Translations under genes and position numbers: made by a program
Part shown: piece by piece, positions 7,907 through 15,686 of the stretch
How positions within the stretch are numbered: position 1 is the first letter of the stretch
Layout of the letters: the number at the start of each line of letters is the position of its first letter
Notes under the pieces: model-generated
What the model saw: only the letters and a program-made list of their open reading frames with translations
Databases searched by the model: none
Told to the model about the DNA's origin: nothing
Assembly (NCBI RefSeq): GCF_000725495.1
Contig: NZ_KL647040.1
Location: 1-64,000, forward strand
Direction of reading: 5' to 3'
Source of the DNA: Streptomyces aureus
GTDB taxonomy: Bacteria > Actinomycetota > Actinomycetes > Streptomycetales > Streptomycetaceae
Length of the DNA: 64,000 nucleotides

Positions 7907-8953
7907 ATGCTCGGTTTCCTCCTCCGCCTTCTGCCCTTCTGGGTTCGTGAGCCCCTGCTGATCGTGCTGGGTTCCGTTCTGGGCGTGCGCCTCATGTATC
8001 TCGCCGTGCACGATCAGCACTTGGCCGCCGCCGGTCTCGGCACGGTGTTCCTCGTGTTCACCGCGATCCGCGTGTACGTCGTGATCCACGCCCTGCGTGA
8101 GCGCCGGAACCCGCGAACGGCGGCCTCGGCGGACGGCCCGGGCGAACTCCCCGCCCACCCCGCGCCGCAGGTTCACCCCCAGGGCGGGCCCGCGGCCCAG
8201 GCCCAGCCGGCGGCCGCGGCCGCGCCGCACCCCGCTCCGAAGCCCCCGAAGAAGGATCACAACGCCTGGGGCCAGGCGATCGCGGCCGTGGCCCTGTTCG
8301 GGGTCCTCGGCGCCGTGCTGTGGCTGGGACCCAACTTCATGCCGGCCGACGACGACGTCGTCGCCCAGCCCGTCTCGTGTTCGGAGGACGCGCACGAGAA
8401 GCTTCCGAAGGCCTTCCAGCACACGCCGCGCCCGGTGACCGGCGACCAGCTGTGCAAGGCGCTCAACCGGCCGGACCTGGCCCAGCTCCTCGGAACACCC
8501 GGGGAGAAGGCGACCACCACGTCCAGCAGCAACAACACCGCCGCCCTGACCGGTGGGAAGATCGCCGAACCGGAGGCCGAGGTCGGCTTCGACACGTACA
8601 CGGTGCACGTGTCGGCCACCTACGACCACCTGAGCACCGATCAGTACGTGAAGCTGATGAAGTACGGCAACGAGCAGGACATCAAGACGCTGAAGGTCCT
8701 CGGACGCCCCGCCGTCCTGTTCTCGGACCACACCATGAAGATCGAGATCAACCTCGGGAGCAGCGGATCCGGCGGACCGGTCCAACAGGGCCCACTGGCC
8801 AGGACGTTGGCCGTGGCGCTGGACCGTCACGACCGGGGCGGCTACTGCGAGATCAGTGTGTGGAGCACGTCCGGGGCCCTGCCCACCGACAGCGCTCTCC
8901 TCGGCATCGCCGAGAAGGTCCTGCCCAAGATCCCCGAACGAACGGCCCGATGA
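7907..8953 (+). CDS. Membrane protein with extracytoplasmic C-terminal domain (DUF6215-like)
   Basis: A 348-residue protein. Two hydrophobic segments occupy roughly residues 10-65. An alanine/proline-rich linker follows to about residue 115, then a third membrane helix (AIAAVALFGVLGAVLWLG). A C-terminal domain of about 210 residues probably lies outside the cell and contains two Cys residues early (PVSCSEDA, DQLCKAL) and one late (GGYCEISVW). I think this matches a streptomycete-specific family (DUF6215) but cannot confirm it by eye. No enzymatic motif is visible. It stands alone, convergent with the SDR gene. Confidence 0.75.
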   Translation: MLGFLLRLLPFWVREPLLIVLGSVLGVRLMYLAVHDQHLAAAGLGTVFLVFTAIRVYVVIHALRERRNPRTAASADGPGELPAHPAPQVHPQGGPAAQAQPAAAAAPHPAPKPPKKDHNAWGQAIAAVALFGVLGAVLWLGPNFMPADDDVVAQPVSCSEDAHEKLPKAFQHTPRPVTGDQLCKALNRPDLAQLLGTPGEKATTTSSSNNTAALTGGKIAEPEAEVGFDTYTVHVSATYDHLSTDQYVKLMKYGNEQDIKTLKVLGRPAVLFSDHTMKIEINLGSSGSGGPVQQGPLARTLAVALDRHDRGGYCEISVWSTSGALPTDSALLGIAEKVLPKIPERTAR

Positions 8954-9045
8954 GACGCGGGGCGGTCGGTGCGGCGCCGCCACGCGTCACGGGCGACGGG
9001 TGAGGGAAGCCGGCCGTTGAGGTGCGAACGGCCGCGATCGGACAC

Positions 9046-9924
9046 TTACGCGTTCCGCCCGTCCGCGGCGGCACGCAGGAGGTGCCGGATGCCGCGAACA
9101 GGGCTGTATCCGAAGGCCTTCGCCGCGGCGGTGGAGTCGTAGACCCGGTCCAGACGCTCGGGCACGGCCCACCCCCGGTCGCGGAAGCCTTCGACGACAT
9201 CCGGAGCGCGTTCGGCGAGCACCGCACCGGCGTCACGGTGAAGGGCACGGCAGTCCTCACGGCGAAAGGGGTGCGGGCCCGAGACGTTGAACGTGCCGGT
9301 CACGGCGGAGTGCGTCACGGCCAGGACGCCCGCCGCCGCCACGTCGGTCACGTCGACCGCCCGATGCAGAAGATGACGGGCCCTCACGGGCAGGGGCTCG
9401 GGAAAGCAGCGCGCGATGCGCAGCGTGACGGCGGGAACGCCGCAGGAGGCGACCAGGTCCTCGGCGGCCAGTTTCGTCTCGTCGTAGATGTCCCGGGGGA
9501 GCGGCGTGAGCCGTTCGTCCACCCAGACCGCCTGGCCGGCGGGCACCAGGGCGTGCCCGTACACGCTCGTACTGCTGATGTAGACGATCCGTCCGACGCC
9601 GAGGCGGGCGGCGTCCTCGACCAACGCGGCGGTCGCGTCGACGTTGACGGTGCGGAACTCGGCGTCGCTCAGGCGGCCGACGTGCGGGGCGTGGAGCGCG
9701 GCGGTATGGATCAGGACGTCGGCCGATCGCAGTGCGGCCCGCCGCGCCCGTTCGTCGCGCAGGTCCGCGACGGTGCTCGTCCAGCGGCCCGGCATCCGGT
9801 CCAGGCCCCGGACCGTCCAGCCGGCCGCGTCGACAGCCGCCGCCAGGGCCGATCCGACCCTGCCCGAACTACCCGTGACCACAACCGCCCCGGCAGGAGC
9901 CGTCTTCCGCCCTTGTGTGAGCAC
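9046..9924 (-). CDS. NAD-dependent epimerase/dehydratase (extended SDR)
   Basis: A 292-residue extended short-chain dehydrogenase/reductase. The Rossmann motif is GSSGRVGSAL (TGxxGxxG variant), followed by the acidic-strand region DLRD. The active-site Ser-Tyr-Lys is visible as SSTSVYG and then IYDETKLAAE (Y and K spaced YxxxK). The C-terminal part around FNVSGPHPFR and AKAFGYSPVRG matches sugar-nucleotide epimerase/dehydratase relatives. The GTG at 9924 is used. There is no sugar-biosynthesis neighbour, so the substrate is unknown. Confidence 0.88.
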   Translation of the reverse strand: MLTQGRKTAPAGAVVVTGSSGRVGSALAAAVDAAGWTVRGLDRMPGRWTSTVADLRDERARRAALRSADVLIHTAALHAPHVGRLSDAEFRTVNVDATAALVEDAARLGVGRIVYISSTSVYGHALVPAGQAVWVDERLTPLPRDIYDETKLAAEDLVASCGVPAVTLRIARCFPEPLPVRARHLLHRAVDVTDVAAAGVLAVTHSAVTGTFNVSGPHPFRREDCRALHRDAGAVLAERAPDVVEGFRDRGWAVPERLDRVYDSTAAAKAFGYSPVRGIRHLLRAAADGRNA

Positions 9925-10005
9925 GCCCCGGATTCTCGCATGGGCGGTGCGGCGGAGGACCGGGACGGAGGACTGTTCGCCGATCCCCTTCGTGCTGAGG
10001 TGCCG

Positions 10006-11133
10006 TCAGTAGGCTTTTCTTGCTTGGGTGTTGGCCGCTGAGGGAGCAGGTGTGCGCGTCTCCCGGTTCGCGAAGGCCGGATAGCCCGGCAGCGCGGGTA
10101 CGTCCCAGTCTCCGGCGACCTCGCGCAGCAGCGAGCGCATGGTCTCAGCGAGGGCCGGGAACTCCTCCAGCTCGCTCGCCATCTCCCAGCGGTGCCTGAG
10201 CAGTTGGCGCCTGGTGGGAACAGGGCGGCGCGTCGGGTGGAGCGGCGCGTCCTGCGCGCTGCGCGGCAGCACCCTCACCGTGGCGTCCACGGTCCACACC
10301 GCTATGGCCTGTCGCATTCCGGCGTGCCACACGTCGTCGTCGGCCAGCGCCGGATACACGCCGACCACCTCGTCGCGGTACGCCTGCTCGATCTCGGCGG
10401 CCGTCCCGGGTGGCAGCGCGAAGACGCACCAGCAGCTGGAGAACGGCATCCGGCAGTAGGCAGCCGTCATGAACACCGACTGGTAGCAGGCGGCCTCGAA
10501 GTCGATCAGACGCAGCCCCTCGGCGGTGAGCAGGTTGTTGTCGGGACAGGTGTCACCCGGGGTGAAGGCCGGGTACTCCTCCCCGCCCGCGGTCCCTATC
10601 CGGGCCAACTCCTCGGCGAGGCCCGCCGGGGCCGCGACACCGCCGTCCTCGAGCAGCGCGAGCAGGGAGGCGGGGTTCCGCGGGATCCACGGGTCGTCCT
10701 CCCAGGACGGCATGCCCCTGTCGTAACGGGCCCACAGCCGGGTGAGATCGGCGCGCCGGTGCACCGAGGCGGCGGCCAGTCCCCCGAGCCCGCGCGCCCA
10801 GGCCAGCAGCCCGGCCTCCGCGGCGGCGGGATCGTTCCCCAGCAGGACGTCCGCCAGGGTGGGCGCGTCTCCGAGGTCCGCCATCACGAGCAGCGGAATC
10901 GCGGTGTCCACGCCCAGCAGCTCAGGACCGGCGATCCCGAGCGACAGCCCGGCGGCTTCGGCGGTGAAGCAGCGCAGGGAGTCCGGTCCGTCGCCGTAGG
11001 CTTTGACGATCACACTGCGGCCGTCGGCCGTCGCGCAGCGGAGCACGGTGCTGCGCGAACTGCCTCCCAGGTCGACGGGCCCGGAGAGTTCGGTATTCAG
11101 CAGGGCACCCGCGGCACGCAAGATCGACTCCAT
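10006..11133 (-). CDS. Phosphotransferase of the aminoglycoside/choline-kinase fold
   Basis: A 375-residue protein with the APH/ChoK kinase fold. An ATP-site Lys lies in [10 protein letters not shown]. The catalytic loop is [11 protein letters not shown], equivalent to HGDxxxxN but with Pro in place of the His. The Mg-binding motif is LIDFEAA. A C-terminal helical part with the short sequence [12 protein letters not shown] follows. It may phosphorylate a small molecule, but nothing points to the substrate and resistance should not be assumed. It is divergent from hemC with a 180-bp spacer. Confidence 0.8.
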   Translation of the reverse strand: MESILRAAGALLNTELSGPVDLGGSSRSTVLRCATADGRSVIVKAYGDGPDSLRCFTAEAAGLSLGIAGPELLGVDTAIPLLVMADLGDAPTLADVLLGNDPAAAEAGLLAWARGLGGLAAASVHRRADLTRLWARYDRGMPSWEDDPWIPRNPASLLALLEDGGVAAPAGLAEELARIGTAGGEEYPAFTPGDTCPDNNLLTAEGLRLIDFEAACYQSVFMTAAYCRMPFSSCWCVFALPPGTAAEIEQAYRDEVVGVYPALADDDVWHAGMRQAIAVWTVDATVRVLPRSAQDAPLHPTRRPVPTRRQLLRHRWEMASELEEFPALAETMRSLLREVAGDWDVPALPGYPAFANRETRTPAPSAANTQARKAY

Positions 11134-11312
11134 CGCGGCATTCTGTCATCGACGTCCCGGACGCCGGGGGCCGATGCGGTTCGGGGCGGTCCGAACAAGT
11201 CGGCGACCCGCTCGCACGCCTGCCCGAAAACCTCAACTTCCGTGCCGTACCGCGGAGATGCGACCCGCAGTCGACCGTGGGGATCGGGCCCCGACGCACT
11301 ATGGTGTTCGCC

Positions 11313-12245
11313 ATGTCCGCCCCTGAGCTGATCCGTATCGTCTCCCGCGACTCACCCATGGCCCTGGCCCAGGTGGAACGCGTCCGCGCCGAGCTCGGTG
11401 CCCTCCATCCGGAGCTCCGGACCGAGGTGGTCCCGGTCAAGACGACCGGCGACAAGTGGATGGGAGACCTGTCCAAGGTCGAGGGCAAGGGTGCGTTCAC
11501 CAAGGAGGTCGACGCCGCGCTCGTCGCCGGCGAGGCCGACATCGCCGTGCACTGCGTCAAGGACGTGCCCGCCGACCGGCCCCTCCCGGCCGGGACGACC
11601 TTCGCCGCGTTCCTCAAGCGCGACGACATCCGTGACGCCCTCGTCCACCCCGGTGGTCTGCTCCTCGACGAGCTCCCCGCGGGAACCCGGATCGGCACCT
11701 CCTCGGTGCGCCGGGTCGCTCAACTCGCCGCCTCCCACCCGGAGCTGGAATGCGTGCCGTTCCGCGGCAACGCCAACCGCCGCCTCGACAAGCTCGCCGC
11801 CGGCGAGGTCGACGCCCTGCTCCTCGCGGTCTCCGGGCTGGAACGCATCGGCCGGTCCGACGTGATCACCGAGGTCCTGTCGGCCGAGACGATGTGCCCG
11901 CCGATCGGAGCCGGTGTCCTGGCCCTTCAGTGCCGCGAGACCGACACGTCCACGATCGACCTGGTCAGCGGCCTGAACCATGCCGACACCTATCGCGAGG
12001 CCACCGCGGAGCGGATGTTCCTGCACGTCCTCCAAGGGCACTGCAACAGCCCGATCGCCGGCTACGCGAAGGCATCCCGCGGTGATCTGTCGCTGCGCGC
12101 CTGTGTGTTCAGCCCGGACGGCAAGACCGTCCTGAACGCCCACGAATGGGCCGGGCGGCTGAGCCCGTCGGACCTCGGTGCCTCCGTCGCGCTGGCCCTG
12201 CTGCGCCAGGGTGCGCGCGAGCTGATCGACAACATCGCCCACTGA
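11313..12245 (+). CDS. hemC: Hydroxymethylbilane synthase (porphobilinogen deaminase) paralogue
   Basis: Polymerises four porphobilinogen units to hydroxymethylbilane in tetrapyrrole synthesis. The start [18 protein letters not shown] is the usual beginning; in-frame GTG 11277 and ATG 11301 only add residues. The catalytic Asp region is [10 protein letters not shown], the substrate-binding stretch is [11 protein letters not shown], and the dipyrromethane-cofactor Cys lies in [11 protein letters not shown]. The protein has 310 residues, normal for the family. It is divergent from the canonical actinomycete HemC and no hemA, hemB or hemD is adjacent, so it is probably a second copy with a specialised role. 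Confidence 0.9.
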   Translation: MSAPELIRIVSRDSPMALAQVERVRAELGALHPELRTEVVPVKTTGDKWMGDLSKVEGKGAFTKEVDAALVAGEADIAVHCVKDVPADRPLPAGTTFAAFLKRDDIRDALVHPGGLLLDELPAGTRIGTSSVRRVAQLAASHPELECVPFRGNANRRLDKLAAGEVDALLLAVSGLERIGRSDVITEVLSAETMCPPIGAGVLALQCRETDTSTIDLVSGLNHADTYREATAERMFLHVLQGHCNSPIAGYAKASRGDLSLRACVFSPDGKTVLNAHEWAGRLSPSDLGASVALALLRQGARELIDNIAH

Positions 12246-12278
12246 CGGGACGCCCCTCGATCGGACGCAGACGCGTGA

Positions 12279-12300
12279 GGTTTCCCGCCGACGGGAAACC
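12279..12300. terminator. 9-bp perfect hairpin after hemC
   Basis: GGTTTCCCG at 12279-12287 pairs exactly with CGGGAAACC at 12292-12300 around a 4-base loop. It lies 34 bases after the hemC stop and ends 9 bases before the next ATG. It could terminate hemC, or act as an operator or leader hairpin of the following gene. Confidence 0.5.
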
Positions 12301-12309
12301 CATGAGTGC

Positions 12310-12744
12310 ATGAACGATCATCGTGACGCCCCGGCCCCGGAGCACCGGCGCCCCGAAGGGCTCTCCGACACCACCGTGGAAGCGCTGGGAGCCCTGTCGA
12401 AGGCGCTGGAGACGACGGAGCGGGCCCGGGGCAGGCTCTACGACTTCCACCAGCTCACCGGAACCGCCGACCTCGAACTGGATCGTGCGGTGCGGCTCCT
12501 CCGCGAGGGCGGTCATCCGGAGTGGGCGGACCGCGTCGAGCGGGAGATCGTGGGCCGCAACGTCATCCCCGGGCACTGGACGTTCCAGATCGTCGAGTCG
12601 TACAACTCCACCTACTACGACCCGTTCAAGCAGGTCGAGGCCGAGGTTCGCGGCGCCCTGGCCGGGGGCGCGGACCACATCTACGAGGCCGAGATGAAGG
12701 AACGGCGCCGCACCCCGGGCCACCCTGACCACACGGCGTCGTGA
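12310..12744 (+). CDS. Conserved hypothetical protein, 144 aa
   Basis: A soluble, charged protein without signal or membrane segment. A helical stretch (SKALETTERARGRLYDFHQL) is followed by AVRLLREGGHPEWADRVEREIVGRNVIPGH in two successive helices. The conserved-looking core is WTFQIVESYNSTYYDPFK. I recognise no catalytic motif and give no function. The ATG at 12310 follows the hairpin above. Coding bias is normal for the host. Confidence 0.75.
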   Translation: MNDHRDAPAPEHRRPEGLSDTTVEALGALSKALETTERARGRLYDFHQLTGTADLELDRAVRLLREGGHPEWADRVEREIVGRNVIPGHWTFQIVESYNSTYYDPFKQVEAEVRGALAGGADHIYEAEMKERRRTPGHPDHTAS

Positions 12745-12953
12745 GCCTCTGCGTCGAAATGCCCCACTGCATCCGGTTTGCCGCGGCCGGAGAGGGTTAC
12801 GCGACGACGGGGAGGACGGGTTGCACGGCGGACCCTCGAGACAGACCTATGCCGTGCGCGACCCCCTCTGCCCACCAGACCGGAGCAGGCCGGAGCGGGA
12901 CCGGGCGACAGGCGCCCGGACCGGCGATCGGACGACGACCCGAGGACTGCGCG

Positions 12954-13654
12954 ATGACCACGAAGAGTCGCGGCAAGGGGGCTGGGGAGGCGACGGGCCC
13001 GGCCCGGGAAGCGGTCGTGCGCGCACTGCTGGAACGGCAGCCGCGCACCTATCCGGCCCAGGCCGGGATACGCCTGCGCAACACCCCGGCGCCCCTGTAT
13101 CAGACGCTGGTCCTCGCGAACCTCCTCAGTGCCCGCATCCGAGCCGACATCGCGGTGGCGGCGTCCCGGGCACTGAACGCCGCCGGAATGCGCACCGCTC
13201 GGGCCATGGCGGACGCCACCTGGCAGCAGCGCGTCGACGCGCTGGGAGAAGGCGGCTACCGACGCTACGACGAGCGGACCGCGACCCTTCTCGGAGAGGG
13301 AGCCGAGCTCCTGCTCGAACGCTACGGCGGCGATCTGCGCCGGCTCCGAGAGGAGGCCGACCCCAGGAAGGCGCTCCTCGCCGTTCCCGGGATCGGGCCG
13401 ACCGGAGCCGACATCTTCCTGCGCGATGTGCAGGGCGTCTGGCCCGAGTTCGCGCCGTATCTCGACGGCAAGGCCGTCGACGGTGCCAGGCGCCTCGGGC
13501 TGCCCGCCTCCCCGGAGCGGCTGGGTGGGCTCGTCGGTGCCGAGGACCTGCCCCGCTTCGCGGACGGACTGGTCCATGCCGCGCTGGACACGCCGCTGAC
13601 CGCGAGCCTGAACCGGTGGCGAGCCACCCGAGGCAGGGCCCGCCGGCGAGGTGA
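12954..13654 (+). CDS. HhH endonuclease/glycosylase-like protein with a disturbed 3' end
   Basis: From the ATG at 12954 a clear domain runs for about 225 residues. It has a DNA-glycosylase-type helix-hairpin-helix around AVPGIGPTGADIFLRDVQ, followed by the helix GKAVDGARRLGLP, and ends near LNRWRATRG. The original frame then has no stop until 15611, running antisense through the whole GH76 gene, which is not credible coding. A +1 shift near 13620-13650 would end it at the TGA 13652-13654, just after the conserved part. I therefore give that end, but the length is not a multiple of three. A real frameshift or a sequencing error are both possible. Confidence 0.55.
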
Positions 13655-13736
13655 CCCAGTCGGGACCCGCCGGCGAACCCGGCGTGACCGGACCCGGGTG
13701 GTGGCGTACGACCGCTTCGACCGCGACGGTGCTTGC

Positions 13737-15596
13737 TCAGCCCCCCGCCAGCAGCGCGCTCAGGCCAGACGCCTGCGTGCGCCAGTCGCGGGTGTTGGGG
13801 TGGGTGCCGGAACCGCCGCCCGACCAGCGTTGGCCGAGGCGGTTGAGGCTGTCGCGGTCGGTGCTCCAGACGGTGTCGGCCTGGGTGGTGGCGAAGGCGC
13901 GGTACGCGTGGCCGGTGACGGAGTCCAGGTCCTGGAGGTAGCGCATGAAGATCCCCTTGAACTGTTTGGCGTTGTCGTCGCAGTCCGAGGCGGGCGCGTC
14001 GCAGGACTCGGTGAGGACGCCGGCGCTCACCAGCGAGGGGGAGGCCAGGGCTGCGTCGGCGAGGCGGCGGGCGGTGGCCAGTGTCGCGGCGCTGCCCGTG
14101 GCCCGCCAGACCTCCACGGCGGCGCCGATCGCCAGGCCTTGGTTGTAACTCCACACGGTCTGACCGTTGTTGGCGCAGCCGCCGGTGAGGCCGTCGTTGA
14201 CCAGACCGGAGCCGTTGATCATGCCACTGCCCTGGAACCAGTTCCAGGCGGTGGTGGCCCGGCCGAGCCAGAGCGTGTCGCCGGACAACCGGTTGTGCAG
14301 CGCGGCGGCGAGGCGCGCGTACAGCGTGGTGGTGATGGCGTTCTTGTACGTCCGCTCGCGGTCCCACCACACTCCGCCGCCGCAACTTGCCGTGTCCCAG
14401 AGGCCGTTGACGTAGGTAGCGATGGTGACGGCCTCGTCGAGGTAGCGGCGGTCGTGGGTGAGGTCGTAGGCGTCGACCCAGGCCAGCGCCCACCATTCGG
14501 AGTCGTCGGTGGAGCGGCTGATGAAGTCCCCCTCGATGGCGTCGGAGCTGCGCGCCCCGGCGGGGAAGGCCACCCGGTTGGTCCTGAAGGTCTGCTCGAC
14601 GATCCAGGTGTACCTCGTGTCGCCGCTCTGGCGCAGGTAGTCGACGACGGTGGTCAGCGCGACCGCGGAGTTCCACCAACTGGAGCGCCAGTAAGCCGTG
14701 TTGGGGTCGTAGGAGTACATCAGCGCGTCGGCGGCAGCGGCCGCCCGGCCGGTCACCGGCCGGGCCCAGGCGGTGCAGCTGCCGCTCTGGCCCTCCACCG
14801 CGCGACCGCAGGCCCGCACCGCGCCGCCGTAGAGGCGGCCCAGCGGGTCCGAGGTGTTGAAGCGCGCGGTGCCGGTCCCGGTCGCCCCGGCGGGAACCGG
14901 GAGCCGGCCGAGAGAGGAGCCGTCGGGCCAGCTTGTGCCGCCGTCCCAGGAGCGGTCCAGCCACACCTCGTCGCCGGTCCGGCCGCCCGCCAGGGTCCCC
15001 CAGGCCATGCCGGCGCTGTCGGTGTGCAGGGTAATGGTGCGCCCGGCGAGCGTGGCCGCAGGGACCGGCCGGGTGTCGCCGGGGGCGGTTCCCTGGCGGT
15101 CGCAGGCCGCCGCGCAGACCGTGGTGCGCGCCCACGACGTGCAGGTCACGCCCTGGGCGTCACCACAGGCGCGCAGCAGGCCGCGCCGATGGTTGCCCGG
15201 GTCGTACAGGTTGTACATGAGGGTGCGAGTGCCGGTCCACGTCGCCGGGACGGACGCCTTGCCGAGGAGTCCGTCCCAGGTGGCGCCGCCGTCCCAGGAA
15301 CGGTCGAGCCAGACGGCGTCGTCCCGGCCGGCGCTGTCGATGCTCGCCCAGGCCATGCCGTCGGCGTCGTCGACGTGCAGCCGCAGCAGCCGGCCGTTGA
15401 GGTTCACGTCGGCTACCGGGAAGGTCTCCTGGGCGGCCTTCGACGGGTCGAGCGTGTCGCAGTACACGGAGCACACCGCGGCAGCCGCCGACGGCTGGGC
15501 CGCGGCGGCCTCCGGTACCCGGCCCAGGCCCGCCGCGAGGAGCAGCGGCACCAGTGCCGGCACCAGCAGGAGCCTGGGCAGGGGTCGAACGGACAT
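13737..15596 (-). CDS. Secreted glycoside hydrolase family 76 (alpha-1,6-mannanase-like)
   Basis: A 619-residue secreted enzyme. It has an N-terminal signal peptide (hydrophobic core LLLVPALVPLLLAAG, cleavage near AAA-Q). Two related modules of about 110 residues follow, each with a VWLDRSWDGG motif and paired Cys residues. The C-terminal catalytic domain has the GH76 Asp-Asp pair in STDDSEWWALAW and conserved GGVWWDRERTYKNA. GH76 enzymes cleave alpha-1,6-mannan of fungal or yeast cell walls. The start has an AGGAGG site. It lies downstream of the DUF4965 gene on the same strand, suggesting joint scavenging of fungal material. Confidence 0.9.
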   Translation of the reverse strand: MSVRPLPRLLLVPALVPLLLAAGLGRVPEAAAAQPSAAAAVCSVYCDTLDPSKAAQETFPVADVNLNGRLLRLHVDDADGMAWASIDSAGRDDAVWLDRSWDGGATWDGLLGKASVPATWTGTRTLMYNLYDPGNHRRGLLRACGDAQGVTCTSWARTTVCAAACDRQGTAPGDTRPVPAATLAGRTITLHTDSAGMAWGTLAGGRTGDEVWLDRSWDGGTSWPDGSSLGRLPVPAGATGTGTARFNTSDPLGRLYGGAVRACGRAVEGQSGSCTAWARPVTGRAAAAADALMYSYDPNTAYWRSSWWNSAVALTTVVDYLRQSGDTRYTWIVEQTFRTNRVAFPAGARSSDAIEGDFISRSTDDSEWWALAWVDAYDLTHDRRYLDEAVTIATYVNGLWDTASCGGGVWWDRERTYKNAITTTLYARLAAALHNRLSGDTLWLGRATTAWNWFQGSGMINGSGLVNDGLTGGCANNGQTVWSYNQGLAIGAAVEVWRATGSAATLATARRLADAALASPSLVSAGVLTESCDAPASDCDDNAKQFKGIFMRYLQDLDSVTGHAYRAFATTQADTVWSTDRDSLNRLGQRWSGGGSGTHPNTRDWRTQASGLSALLAGG

Positions 15597-15602
15597 GGCT
15601 GG

Positions 15603-15686
15603 TCCTCCTGACAGGGGTCTCCTGACGGGACAGGGCTAGGGAACCCGACGGGGCAGAGGGGCTGAAGGAACCTGACGGGGCAGGAG
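15603..15686. repeat. Short degenerate direct repeats between the two hydrolase genes
   Basis: Four copies of a motif close to CCTGACGGGGCAGG occur about every 16-27 bases between 15603 and 15686 (for example CCGACGGGGCAG and CCTGACGGGGCAGG). They fill the spacer between the two secreted-enzyme genes. Their role is unknown; slippage is the simplest explanation. Confidence 0.5.

Noticed and set aside
10006..11133. Aminoglycoside resistance gene
   Set aside because: The fold is that of APH kinases, but the catalytic His position is Pro and no aminoglycoside-specific features are visible, so only the fold is called.
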